Shown: piece by piece, positions 33,657 to 47,500 of the stretch
Layout: every line of letters begins with the position of its first letter
Position numbering within the stretch: position 1 is the first letter of the stretch
Source of the DNA: Mactromeris polynyma
Lineage: Eukaryota > Mollusca > Bivalvia > Venerida > Mactridae
Length of the DNA stretch: 64,000 bases
Assembly: GCA_032209605.1 (NCBI GenBank)
Contig: JASFXZ010000043.1
Coordinates: 978,819 to 1,042,818, forward strand
Reading direction: 5' to 3'
The notes under the pieces: model-generated
Seen by the model: the letters and a program-made list of their open reading frames with translations, nothing else
The model's database searches: none
What the model was told of the DNA's origin: nothing
Translations under genes and position numbers: made by a program

Positions 33657-36519
33657 TAGATAGATAGATTTATTCGGTAAAAATATGAACATAACATGGC
33701 ACTACATAATGCAGACAACTTATAAAATATTATTATCAATGCATAAACAATAGAAACCATGAAATGCACACACAATACCAAGGATAACACAAAAAAGAGA
33801 AAAATGATTTTCACTTATTTCCATTGTGGTCCTTGAAATTGGTGGCAGTAACCATGGAACAGTCATGTTATTTAGCAAAATTATTAAGTACAAAGATAAC
33901 AAATCTAGACAAATTTCTTAGCTTATATCACAGAGAATTACATAAATTATATCACAGAACTCATTGACCTTATCACACTGCATTCGTGGCCTATACATGT
34001 ATTATAACAAAACACTTGCAACATAAAAAATGTAAAAAAAAAATGAGATCATAAATGTAACCAGTATGGAATGTAATTGCCTTGCAAAAACTGTAAAACA
34101 AACTTAACATCACAATGAAATATGATAAGATATAAAGTAATGCATATGAATAAGAAATTTATATACTAATAAAATGAATTTATTATGATAGCTAAAACTG
34201 TAAATTTAAAATGACCTTTAGGACTGCAATAGGTACTGTTTGATGGCAGACTTGAAATGGTTTGGTTTTGAAATATCCCTTATATTTTGAGGAAGACTAT
34301 TCCACAAATTAATACCATTGTTTGAGAATGTCTTTGTCCCAAAACTACCTACCCTAGGCTTGGAGAAACGACCAGTATCCACAAAGGTAAAATTATCCGC
34401 AAAATGATCAGACACTGGCTGAGCTACCTTATTAGACCTTGTACAGCAACCGTGCACATCACTTAGTGGTTTAAAATGCTCACCAAGATACTCAGGGGCA
34501 AGGCCATTCTTTACCTTATGGACATGACAAAGCATAATTTGCTCTACCCTTTTTGACACAGGTAGCCAACCTAAACTTGAAAATTGCCCTTGACCAACAT
34601 GAGACCTGTTATCCATCTGAAAAACAAACCTGATCATCTTATTTTGGGTAGTCTGGAGTTTATTTTTAAGTGACTGGGTAAGACCTGGATACCAAAAGGA
34701 ACAAGCATAGTCATAGTGGCACTGTATAAGGGACATAATCAAGAGTTTTCTGGTGTGCATATTTAAGAACTTACTTTTTCTGTATAAGAACTTTAACCTG
34801 GAGTTTGCCTTACTGATAACTGACTTGGCTATGGACTCACCAGACAGACTCTGATCTATTTTAACACCAAGGTACTTAACAAAACTTGATGGAGTAATTG
34901 GCACCCCATTACAGGACACATTTAGCTGGGGATTAGACCTTAGTTTGGGCTTTGATCCAAACAATATTGATTCTGTCTTGCCAAGGTGTAGGGACAGTTT
35001 GTTGTCCACTAGCCACTCACTAATGAGTTCCAGGTCCCTTGAAAGAATGGATTCAATTTCTGATATGCTTTTACCAGCTACCAAGATGCCCGTATCATCA
35101 GCATAGAGCAATATTTTATTGTTAACCACAGCGGCCATATCATTCACATATATTAGAAATAAAAGAGGGCCAAGGATGGAACCCTGGGGGACACCACATG
35201 TGACAGTGGCCTCTGAGGACAATGTGCCAGATACGTCGACAATCTGATGGCGATCTGAGAGATAGGATTGAAACCATCTAACAGCGTCAGCATGGAGACC
35301 TATAGCCTCAAGTTTCATCAGTAAAATACCATGATTGACCGTATCGAAGGCCTTCTGAAGGTCAAGTAGTACCATTCCAACCATTTTACCTTCATCCATT
35401 TTAAAACGAATAAAATCAGATAAATGGGTAAGACAGGTGTCTGTGGAGAAACCTCGCCTGAAACCAGATTGGTGACTGTAGAGAAGTTTTTTATCATTTA
35501 AATAACCTTCTACCTGATCATATATGACCCTCTCAAATATCTTTGAAACAATACTTAAGACTGAAACAGGCCTGTAATTTCCAACCTCAGTCTTGTCACT
35601 TTTCTTATAAAGGGGAATGACCCTGGCTGACTTGAGGTCATCAGGAACAGAACCCTGGATAATTGACAAGTTCACAACATGAGTGAGGGGACAAGATATG
35701 ATAGAGGCACCATCCCTAACAAACCTAGCAGGAATGCCATCTAAACCTGTAGCCTTATTTGCACTTAGTTTTTCTAAATGTTTCAAAACTTTATTTTCAG
35801 ACACAATAGAAAATGAAAAACTATTAGGATCAACACCTTTAGCAATATAATATTTGCTAACAAAACTTCTACCATACTTATTCAAACTTTTTGGAAGTTT
35901 TTCAACAAGATTAGAAGCAACTGTAGTATAAAATAAGTTAAACTTTTCTGCAACTGTAAGCTTATTAAAAGAAATTTCTCCATCAATCTGAAGACCTATG
36001 CTACATGATGAAGAGTTACCTTTCTTAGAGGGAAGACCTAATTGTTTAAGTGTGCTCCAGAGAGATTTAGACTGGTTTTTGTACTGTTCAAGTTTTTCTG
36101 AAAAATAACATTTCTTGGCCTTAAAAATGAGAAACTGAGTTTTATTACGCAACTCCTTAAAAACATTAAAATTCTCTTCTGTTCTATTTTTCTTGAAGAC
36201 ATAAAAAGCTTTGTCTCTGTCATCAATACTATGTAAAATGTCAGAGGATATCCAAGGCTGTGTGCGTTGCTTACATCTAACTTCCTTAACAGGTGCAATA
36301 CCATCAAGAACAGATATAAAAATAGATTTAAAATTTGTCCAAGCTTCTGATACATTGTCACTGAGTAGAACACTACTCCAGTCTGTAGATAAAAGACATT
36401 GTTCAAAGTTTTCTTTACTGTAGTTTTTCAAAGATCTGATGTGAACATTGTTATGTTTACCAATAGACATATTTGTTTTCTTGCGTGTACAATAAACAAC
36501 AGAATGGTCACTAATAGAT
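33657..36519 (-). mobile_element. 5'-truncated non-LTR retrotransposon (2.86 kb)
   Basis: Its 3' end is a short TAGATAGATAG tail (33657); its 5' end lies inside the endonuclease domain. A 5-base GAACA occurs on both sides (33652-33656, 36520-36524), and removing one restores the TCGAACACTCGAACA pattern of the host element. A shorter relative with the same tail lies at 62021-63415. Confidence 0.85.
34218..36519 (-). CDS. Non-LTR retrotransposon ORF: endonuclease end and reverse transcriptase
   Basis: An uninterrupted frame of about 767 codons to the stop at 34218. It opens with ISDHSVVY, the last conserved motif of an apurinic-type endonuclease, so the rest of that domain is lost. Reverse transcriptase motifs run in order: VIPLYKK...NYRPVSVLS (303-327), LDLQKAFDTVNH (390-401), GVPQGSILGPLLF (447-459) and the catalytic YADD (477-480). 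The C-terminal part (LKFLYRKSKF, NKMIRFVF, GLAPEYL, LWNSLP) is typical of the Jockey/CR1 group. I assign that group by motif style only. The intact frame suggests a recent insertion. Residues before ISD come from the flanking DNA. Confidence 0.9.
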
Positions 36520-37017
36520 GAACACTCGAACACGATTCTCGGTCCCTAGCTACCATTTCATTCATTGTTCACCATAGATAGGCCGAACAATACAATAATT
36601 CACACCTTTATTTGAACATTTGATATGCCTTTATTTGTTGACGGGTAAGATTGGCATGTTATTCACATTGTACTAAATGCAGTCAAATCACTTTTTGTTT
36701 TCCTCAAATTTCTTTTTAATTAATATAACTATGATTAATGAAAGGACTATCAAGCGACGTACATTCAGTATGAAAACACAAACAACACACGAATGCCTAG
36801 TGTTCAGCATGCTTAGTACACTTGTACCGGGAACAGCCAGTTCGTACATACACACGTATACCGTAGATGCCTCGAACAGTAGATGGCTCGAACCAATTGC
36901 TGGGTCAAACGGCAGTTCTAGGTTTCGAAGTTTTACTGTATATGTAAGGAATATTAACCGATTTACCTCGTAATGTAATGTACAAGACTGTATTGCTCGA
37001 TGACGCTGTTGAATATT

Positions 37018-40000
37018 ACATATACGGTGTAGTTTGAAGGTCAATTTACTGTGCCCATAGTTCACTTATTAGAAACATATGTGGTGTAATTTGAAAGTCA
37101 ATTTACTGTAACCAGAATTCACCAAACTGGAACATATATGGTGTTATTTGAAGACCAATTTACTGCGGCCATAGTTCACTTATCGAAATCATATACGGAA
37201 TTATTTGAAGGTCAATTTACTGCGGCCATAGTTCACTTATCTGTAACATACATGTATATGGAATTATTTGAAGGTCAATTTACTGTGGCCATAGTTCACT
37301 TATCTGTAACATATATGGAATTATTTGAAGGTCAATTTACTGTGACCATAGTTCACTTATCGAAATCATATATCGGGTTATTTGAAGGTCAATTTACTGT
37401 GGACATAGTTCACTTATCTGTAACATACATGTATATGGAATTATTTGAAGGTCAATTTACTGTGGCCATAGTTCACTTATCGAAATCATATATCGGGTTA
37501 TTTGAAGGTCGATTTACTGTGGCCATAGTTCACTTATCTGTAACATACATGTATATGGAATTATTTGAAGGTCAATTTACTGTGGCCATAGTTCACTTAT
37601 CAAAATCATATATGGAATTATTTGAAGGTCAATTAAATGCGGCCATAGTTCACTTATCGGAATCATATATGGGGTTATGTGAAGGTCAAAATACTGCGGC
37701 CATAGTTCACTTATCGGAATCATATATGGGGATATTTGAAGGTCAATTTACTGCGGCCATAGTTCACTTATCGGAATCATGTATGGGGTTATTTGAAGGT
37801 CAATTTACTGCGGCCATAGTTCACTTATCGGAATCATGTATGGGGTTATTTGAAGGTCAATTTACTGTGGCCATAGTTCACTTATCTGTAACATATATGG
37901 AATAATTTGGAGGTCAATTTACTGTGGCCATAGTTCACTGATCGAACTCATATATGGTGTTATTTGAAGGTCATTTTACTGCGGCCATAGTTCACTTATC
38001 GGAATCATATATTGGATTATTTGAAGGTCAATTTACTGCGGCCATAGTTCACTTATCTGTAACATATATGGAATCATTTGAAGGTCAATTTACTGTGGCC
38101 ATAGTTCACTTATCGGAATCATATATGGGGTTATTTGAAGGTCAATTTAATGTGGCCATAGTTCACTTATCTGTAACATATATGGAATTATTTGAAGGTC
38201 AATTTACTGTGGCCATAGTGCACTTATCAAAATCATATATGGAATTATTTGAAGGTCAATTTACTGCGGCCATAGTTCACTTATCGGAATCATATATGGG
38301 GTTATTTGAAGGTCAATTTACTGCGGCCATAGTTCACTTATCGGAATCATATATGGGGTTGTTTGAAGGTCAATTTACTGTGGCCATAGTTCACTTATCA
38401 AAATCATATAGGGAATTATTTGAAGGTCAATTTACTGTGGCCATAGTTCACTTATCGAAATTATATATGGAATTATTTGAAGGTCAATTTACTGCGGCCA
38501 TAGTTCACTTATCGGAATCATATATGGGGTTATTTGAAGGTCAATTTACTGTGGCCATAGTTCACTTATCGGAATCATATATGGGGTTATTTGAAGGTCA
38601 ATTTACTGTGGCCATAGTTCACTTATCAAAATCATATATGGAATTATTTGAAGGTCAATTTACTGCGGCCATAGTTCACTTATCGGAATCATATGTGGGG
38701 TTATTTGAAGGTCAATTTACTGCGGCCGTAGTTCACTTATCGGAATCATGTATGGGGTTATTTGAAGGTCAATTTACTGTGGCCATAGTTCACTTATCTG
38801 TAACATATATGGAATCATTTGAAGGTCAATTTACTGTGGCCATAGTTCACTTATCGGAATCATATATGGGGTTATTTGAAGGTCAATTTAATGTGGCCAT
38901 AGTTCACTTATCTGTAACATATATGGAATTATTTGAAGGTCAATTTACTGTGGCCATAGTGCACTTATCAAAATCATATATGGAATTATTTGAAGGTCAA
39001 TTTACTGCGGCCATAGTTCACTTATCGGAATCATATATGGGGTTATTTGAAGGTCAATTTACTGTGGCCATAGTTCACTTATCGGAATCATATATGGGGT
39101 TATTTGAAGGTCTATTTACTGTGGCCATAGTTCACTTATATGTAACATATATGGAAACATTTGAAGGTCAATTTACTGTGGCCATAGTTCACTTATCAAA
39201 ATCATATATGGAATTATTTGAAGGTCAATTTACTGCGGCCATAGTTCACTTATCGGAATCATGTATGGGGTTATTTGAAGGTCAATTTACTGTGGCCATA
39301 GTTCACTTATCTGTAACATATATGGAATAATTTGAAGGTCAATTTACTGTGGCCATAGTTCACTTATCAAAATCATATATGGAATTATTTGAAGGTCAAT
39401 TTACTGCGGCCATAGTTCACTTATCGGAATCATATATGGGGTTATGTGAAGGTCAAAATACTGCGGCCATAGTTCACTTATCGGAATCATATATGGGGAT
39501 ATTTGAAGGTCAATTTACTGTGGCCATAGTTCACTTATCTGTAACATATATGGAATCATTTGAAGGTCAATTTACTGTGGCCATAGTTCACTTATCGAAA
39601 TTATATATATTGAATTATTTGAAGGTCAATTTACTGCGGCCATAGTTCACTTATCGGAATCATATATGGGGTTATTTGAAGGTCAATTTACTGTGGCCAT
39701 AGTTCACTTATCTGTAACATATAAGGAAACATTTGAAGGTCAATTTACTGTGGCCATAGTTCACTTATCAAAATCATATATGGAATTATTTGAAGGTCAA
39801 TTTACTGCGGCCATAGTTCACTTATCTGTAACATATATGGAATCATTTGAAGGTCAATTAACTGCGGCCATAATTCACTTATCGAAATCATATATGGAAT
39901 TATTTGAAGGTCAATTTACTGCGGCCATAGTTCACTTATCGGAATCATGTATGGGGTTATTTGAAGGTCAATTTACTGTGGCCATAGTTCATTTATCTGT

Positions 40001-41168
40001 AACATATATGGAATCATTTGAAGGTCAATTTACTGTGGCCATAGTTCACTTATCGGAATCATATATGGGGTTATTTGAAGGTCAATTTAATGTGGCCATA
40101 GTTCACTTATCTGTAACATATATGGAATTATTTGAAGGTCAATTTACTGTGGCCATAGTGCACTTATCAAAATCATATATGGAATTATTTGAAGGTCAAT
40201 TAAATGCGGCCATAGCTCACTTATCGGAATCATATATGGGGTTATGTGAAGGTCAAAATACTGCGGCCATAGTTCACTTATCGGAATCATATATGGGGAT
40301 ATTTGAAGGTCAATTTACTGCGGCCATAGTTCACTTATCGGAATCATGTATGGGGTTATTTGAAGGTCAATTTACTGCGGCCATAGTTCACTTATCGGAA
40401 TCATATATGGGGTTATTTGAAGGTCAATTTACTGTAGCCATAGTTCACATATCTGTAACATATATGGAATAATTTGAAGGTCAATTTACTGTGGCCATAG
40501 TTCACTTATCGAAATCATATATGGAATTATTTGAAGGTCAATTTACTGCGGCCATAGTTCACTTATCGGAATCATATATGGGGTTATTTGAAGGTCAATT
40601 TACTGTGGCCATAGTTCACTTATCTGTAACATATATGGAATCATTTGAAGGTCAATTTACTGTGGCCATAGTTCACTTATCGGAATCATATAAAGTGTTA
40701 TTTGAAGGTCAATTTACTGTAGCCATAGTTCACTTATCTGTAACATATATGGAATTATTTGAAGGTCAATTTACTGTGGCCATAGTTCACTTATCGAAAT
40801 TATATATGGAATTATTTGAAGGTCAATTTACTGCGGCCATAGTTCACTTATCTGTAACATATATGGAATTATTTGAAGGTCAATTTACTGTGACCGTAGT
40901 TCACTTATCAAAATCATATATGGAATTATTTGAAGGTCAATTTACTGCGGCCATAGTTCACTTATCGGAATCATATATGGGGTTATTTGAAGGTCAATTT
41001 GCTGAGGCCATAGTTCAATTATCTGTAACATATATGGAATCATTTGAAAGTCAATTTACTGTGGCCATAGTTCACTTATCGGAATCATATAAAGTGTTAT
41101 TTGAATGTCAATTTACTGCGGCCATAGTTCACTTATCGGAATGATATATGGTGTTATTTAAAGGTCAA
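37018..41168 (+). repeat. 57-bp minisatellite, right array (about 73 units)
   Basis: The same 57-base unit as the left array but in plus orientation. Near the left end three units (at about 37246, 37426 and 37546) have six extra bases (TACATG) and recur at 180 and 120 bases, showing local higher-order copying. A 13-unit block beginning near 38067 is repeated near 38808, with a further partial copy near 40009. One frame is open over as many as 458 codons, but TAA codons at 37903, 39328 and 40470, a stop near 41142 and an indel at 39606 break it. It ends about 380 bases before the start codon of the SIM-rich gene. Confidence 0.95.
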
Positions 41169-41169
41169 T

Positions 41170-41546
41170 TTACTGTATATTTTGAATATAAATCCTGGTC
41201 TTAGATTGTAGAATCCACTACATTAAAATCAAACATTAACGTCAAACAATTTTTTTATAAATATATACATAGTCAGAAAATATCATTTCTTCTTATGTAT
41301 CCTTTGTTTCAGTAAATATTATATTTGATAATAATAAATAAGTACACCACAACATCGCTGGGAGCATTACCTTTCACTTGATTATTATTGTGTCACATAT
41401 TAAAAAAGTTAAAGCCTTCCGCCGTGATTCTTCATTCTATATTGGTTGTAAATTACGGAGCCGCCGCGTTTTACACTTTCCCAATTTAGTGGTATGTAAC
41501 CTCGACTATGGCCGATGGAATATGGAAACTAGTATTTCCCAATATT
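41170..41546 (+). repeat. Right outer arm of the large inverted repeat / 5' flank of SIM-rich gene
   Basis: Inverted counterpart of 11495-11960. Here it lies between the minisatellite and an ATG at 41552, so it should contain the promoter and 5' UTR of the following gene. Similarity stops at about CAATATTGAG, six bases before that ATG. Confidence 0.8.
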
Positions 41547-41551
41547 GAGAG

Positions 41552-44500
41552 ATGGAACGCGGAAAATCTTTCGGATTAGTTTTCAATCCACTTCTGATTG
41601 CTAAGTCGAAGGAGGTCGTAAAGATAATCGAAGATATTGCAAAGAAACATCGTTTTGGTTGCAATGACGTATGTATTTAGAAATTACGTTGCTTGCAAAG
41701 ATTGTCACCATTTCGGATAGAATATTTCGGATTTTAGATGGTCTCGAGTGAGATAAGCCTTATACTATATTATATAGGCTTATCGAGCGTCCATCTTTAA
41801 TAAAGAATTATTATTATTAATGAGCCGTGCATTTTGCGTTTTACAATTAAATATGATTATCTCTGTCAAACTTCTTCTTCCAATGGCCCTCGCTGGAGCA
41901 TCGTCGTACAAAACAGGAAGAAATAAATGACAAATCTACTGTAACATGAAGTGTAATAATAATTTTTAGTGGCAAATGTTGCGTGTGTTGTGACAGTATA
42001 CACAACTCGTGATGGACTAGTCTAGAGAGACCAGCCCTGCGTTCAGTAAAGGTATTTTGTAGTAACAGACAAACTCGGCGACACTTGTACAAACATTGTT
42101 GTCACTGGCAAGTGTCAACGGGTATGATATTGTAACGGAGTGGTCTTTGCTGTTGTGTGTGGTGAATACAAAATATAAACCAATGTTGATCATATCTCTG
42201 TGATTATTCTAATTGAAGGACTTGCCCATTTGGGCTGACAGCTTGCAATTTTTCACTTGCCTGTATTCACTTTCACTTGCCAGAATAAAATTAACAGCAC
42301 TGTAAAACAGCCTATGCGTACTGTTTCAAGATAGACTTGGACGATGCTGCTGACTTCGTTCTGTCACAATTCTATTCAGCATATTTCTGTTTTCTATCCA
42401 TTGTGTTATAGTGTTAATAAACAAAGTGCTAGTTATTTTGTAGTTTCTGCAAATATATTGAATATTCAAGGAATAGGCACTATGTTACGGAAGTATTACT
42501 ATGTATTTATTTCTGTATGCCTAGTCATATAGTGCAAGCTAGCGTTCTGGTTACTGCCACTGCCTATTCAGATTGTATCAATCAAAAGAGCTATTGTACT
42601 TTATTAGGCCATAATTAAAAAAGTCTTTGTTTGCCCTTTACCGACTCAAGATTTTAGAGGTGGGTAGGTAGGAAAAATATTTTATTTTATTGTGGAAATT
42701 TTAATATGTTTTAGTATTGTTCGTGCGTAGTAATTTCGGCATGTGGTACATTAGGTGGGCGTGTACAGTAAAATAATTGTAAATATTAAAAAAGATACAA
42801 TTAAATGACATGTGGTTGTCAAAAACTTGGTTAACATAAGCTCAGATTAATTCAGAAAAAATTAATGTTGGTAAAATGAAAGCAAAATTGACACTTTTAT
42901 GTGTACTTATTTTTAATACTTTATATAGCCCGTCTGTTTTAGTGAGTATGAGCACGAGGCTTCACTAATTTTTGATGAAAATATTATAAGGGCAACTAGG
43001 ACCATTTGTGTGTCATACTTTTTTCTAACTTTGGGTTCCAAAATTTTTCTAGCAAGAGGAAGTTATCATAAGGCAAACATAATGAAACAAAAATAGTCAT
43101 TGTTTTGTAACTAAGAAGAACAAACTGCACACATCGTAGTGTGACATAATGGTGTTAAGTCGGGTTTATAACCAAAAAAAAAAAAAAAAAAAAAAAAGAT
43201 TCGAATTTTGCAATAAAATTGTTTGAGTCGGCGACCAAATCTCGGGTCGGTCGGTAAAGGGCAAACAAACCTAATTTTAATTTAGGCCTTATTATGAATA
43301 TTTTGAATCGACTTTCATCCAATGCGACTAAGAAACCACTCCCCACTACTGTGCACCTGCCATGACCTTGTTAAAATTTTTGCCATGGTAACTCAAGTGT
43401 TGCTTAAATATTCCGAGACTATGAGATATTGAACAAAAAAGATGGAGGATATATGAGTCCTGGGCAAAAATGAAGCATTTCACTAAATTTTGTAGATCTA
43501 TATTTTATATAATTTTTTATTATTATGTATTGCCTATAGATTTAAAAATTGTATATTTAGCCTGAGTTTTTAATTTCAGTTATTACTAGCGGTGTTCTGG
43601 CACAGTCTTGATGCAACAAGACAAATCACAGACCCTCTAGAGGAGGCACCCTATGTAAGATTGAAAGATGTCGTTCATGAAGTCGCAACTGAACCGGACA
43701 TGCAGTGGAATAAGCAGGTTGAATATTGTTCATCATCAAATCAAGCAAAGCATAAAGCTGCCAATAATGACAAGTTATCTGACAAATACCCTGTCACACC
43801 CAGTCAGTCATTACAGAAAGTTGCTGCAAATGAAAATAATAAACATAGACATAAAAAAGAAATGAAACAAGAAAATCCAGTGGGCATAGAAGAAATTATT
43901 GAAGTGATTAGCATTGATGATGATTCTGAAATTTTAAGTGATGAAGAAGATCAAAGTCATGCCACGAAGACGATATTTGCAGAAAATGATGAGTGTAGTT
44001 ATTTTGAAATGGACTGTGATGAAATTGATGAAAATGATGACGGTGATGATGAAGTTATTGCCACTGAAGGATTGAATGTAACAAAAACATCTGATGAAGT
44101 TAGTATTGGAGAAGACACAGTGGATATAACAAGTGAAATATCAGTTGAACAAACTACCTTGGATAGTATTGGTCTTCGACGTAAACCCAGCAAAATATCT
44201 ATTCAGGGTGTTGACATTGAAGCAGACAGTATCTGCAAAACTGCAAGTAATCAGTCTTCAAATCAGGTGTCAACATCGTTTTCAGAATCCACTTCTGCCA
44301 TGGGTGAAATATCAGAACAGTCAGGTGCAAATACACATTTACCTACATGTAGTTCTCAGAGTAACCCTGCACAGTCCACATGGGTAATTATGTTCTGAAA
44401 TTATTAAAAAAATGGCCATGAATGTTGGTTCATTGATAAGCACTATAGACAATCAATGACAGGCTTAAAAATGGAAATTACTGTTGTGTATGAAGTCAAT

Positions 44501-47500
44501 ACCCACCATGTATAAGAATTCATCTACTTTAAAGCTTTGGGATTGACCCAGTATGTCCCCCCCATATACCTTGAAGGGACTTTTTAGAAGTCTTCTGCAT
44601 GAATATACCTACCATAGAGCAGGGATATATACCAGTAGAGCAGGGATCAGTAATCCCATGCGTTACATGTGCAGTGTTTTCAAGCCTTATTAATAACTAA
44701 TGTGAAACTCAAAATCGTTATTATAATTCAGTTGTCAAATTAAACTTTGTATATATTGTCATCAGTACTGTTAATTATATATCTGTACTAGATCAGTTGT
44801 TTGCCATTTTGTCATTTAACATAATTGTCAGAAAAACAAATTACATGCTGCTGAAGCAAGTTAACAAAAAAAACAAATTTATTATAACTGTCAAATCCAA
44901 ATTACTTTTGATCAGGTATTTTAACAGAAAAGTTTGATTGAAAATAAAAGCTAGACCTGTTAACATTATAATAACGATGTGATTATGGATGTACATTTTA
45001 ACATTCACATGAAACCATGTTCTGTACGTACAAAGTACGTTGAACATCAGCCTTCAACAGGAAGCAGTTAAAACTGATCTGCATTGTTTTACAGGTTGAA
45101 AGAGACGGTCCACCTCGTAAGAAACGTCTGTTAGATCATGACAAAAAGTGGCATATGGCACCAAAACACAATGTGGATCAAGACAAGGTTTTTATGTTTT
45201 ACTTGCTTTATAAGTATACACATGTACCTATTAAAATATAAGAATATTCTATGATTTGTGATATCAATCTGGGTAGGAAAGTGAACAGGCTTTGTTTTAT
45301 GTTATATATATATGCCATACTATAATTTGTGTTGCTGTTATTGGGTTCATTGAGCTAGAATTTTGTCTTGGCACCTAGTGATAAACAGCTTATACACAGA
45401 CTTTTGTTAAAATGTGATTTATCACGTGTACAGTCAAAGGATATGGTTGCATTTGTATGCTGCATAAGTCTTAAATTCTTTTTTTTAGAGCATGTGTTAG
45501 ATATATAGAATTGTTTTGGCTCTTAAAGTTGATGGACTTTGATTGTGACGTGTTATTTTTTGGGTGGGTAATATGTGGGGAAATATGGAACAAATCTCCT
45601 GAGAGCTAACTTTTTCATTGTTTATTATGCCTCCAACATTTGAAGAATGACAATGAGGCATGAAGTGTTACCCCTGTCCATCTTTCCATCTGTCCAAGCA
45701 ATACATTGATTTCTGATCAATGACCCTTGAAAAGATAGATAGATTCAATTCATACTTGGCATAAGCATAGAATTATAAAAAGCACGACATAATCAATTTC
45801 GGTTATCATTCACCAACCTCAAAAAAAAAAGTTTTTAAGTCCCAATAAGGGTTGTAAATTATTTTTGTATACAAATAATTTTTTTTTCGAAACATCTTTA
45901 CTCAAAATATTTCCTCATTTAAGTATGCCTTAAAACTTGGTTATTCACATAGTTATACTGCCCAATCAAATTCCAGAAGATTCAATTTCAATATCAAAAC
46001 AAGCGCTGTAATTTCTTGTCTACCAGATATTTTAATCTTGTTTCTTGTATTCTCGTTTGCGTATGCCGTCGGCCATGTTCTGATTATATCCGATAGATGG
46101 ACATACATGTCTCATCATGTGAAGGCAGTTTTAAATATATGATAAGGTGCTGTTGTTACAGTTGCATTTGACATCATAAATGCTTGTGCTCAGGTGAAAT
46201 TTTATACCTCACACAAAGTTATCATGGCATATCGGCAATTTATGGCAATGATGTCACGGTCACGCATGATTTATATTGTAAACAACATAAAACAATTTTA
46301 ATAGGGATTATCTCAAATATGAGGCAGAAATTACTGATAACCAATTTATAAGCGTAAAACTGTTTCTTATATAAGTATATGTTGCAATGTTTGCTGTTTA
46401 AATGGATAAATGTAACTTTATTGGGCCTTTAAGGATGGTCATGTTTTATGTAATAATGGTATTATTCATTAATATGATGTAACTAAAACTGAGTTGAACT
46501 GATATTTACTATTAAAGTAACCTCTAGTCTCTATAACAGTCTGACATTTTCTGCACCCAAAAGGTGTTGCTCTGTATAGGGTCCTATGTATACTCCAACC
46601 CTCTGAACAGTCTCCTTTATAGAAAGGTCACCTTAGTTGGATGGCCAGTTTTTGTTCCCCACCATGAAATTCATTGTTAATGCATCTGTTATAAATGTAA
46701 CTGCTGGGAAAATCGGTCAGATTAACCAATTGATTAATAGGCAAAATCAAATAACCGAACTAATGTGATCATGATTGCAAAACTTACAGCGACTATTATT
46801 CGATTGTCGCCAATTTTTGGCCCATCACTCATAAACGTAGGGTACAAATATATTACTACATTTTCAGTACCTTGCACTACCTGGTGGAATTGACCGTAAT
46901 AGTGTCGGCATTGAAGATGAAAACCCTGATGATAGTTGCTCTGGTGATCGACCTTCTCATTCCCCACCCAGTGTTGGAATAGAAATAGTTAATGCTGATT
47001 GTGATAACTATAAAAAAGATAGCCAATTCAGACAACCACAGGCAGATGTTCATACAAAATCTGACAAGACTTCTGAGAATGATGCAAAAGAGAATACGGA
47101 GCAAAATGAAAAATCTGAAATTAGTGATTGTCAACAAAGGGAAAGGAACAAACTGAAAGGATCAAAATTGTTTGCAACTAGAGGTAAATTTTCTAATCTG
47201 AAGAAACCAATTGGTTTAAGAGGTTCTAGTCTAGGCAGACCGTCACAATTTCTCCAAATTTCTAAAATTGGACGTAAAGGATTTTCAAGAAAAAATGATG
47301 AAAATTGTGATGGCAAAACGCGTGGAAAGGTAAATTTACATGCACATTCTACAAACACTAAGATAAGTGGTCGACAAAGTAAATACTGTGCGGGTATACA
47401 GACAAGAGGTAGAGCTCAGAAATATTTGACCAGTGACTCATCCAAAAATTCATCAAAGTCGAACTTATGTGTTCAAACTGAAATTCCAGGATGTTCTGGT

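Larger units (their letters stand above)
33497..36938. mobile_element. pogo/Tigger-like terminal-inverted-repeat element, split by a non-LTR insertion
   Basis: Inverted ends CAGTAGATCTTCGAAACCTC (33497) and, reversed, CAGTAAAACTTCGAAACCTA (36938) match at about 21 of 24 positions, bordered by TA on both sides (33495-33496, 36939-36940). TA targets and CAGT...TTCGAA ends are typical of pogo/Tigger elements. Without the insert it is about 0.57 kb, non-coding, with internal TCGAACA repeats, so it is MITE-sized. Confidence 0.75.

Noticed and set aside
37138..41144. Plus-strand frames (up to 458 codons) of the same repeat as a secreted or structural protein
   Set aside because: Same reasons: TAA codons at 37903, 39328 and 40470 and a shift at 39606, with no signal peptide and no conserved non-repeat domain.
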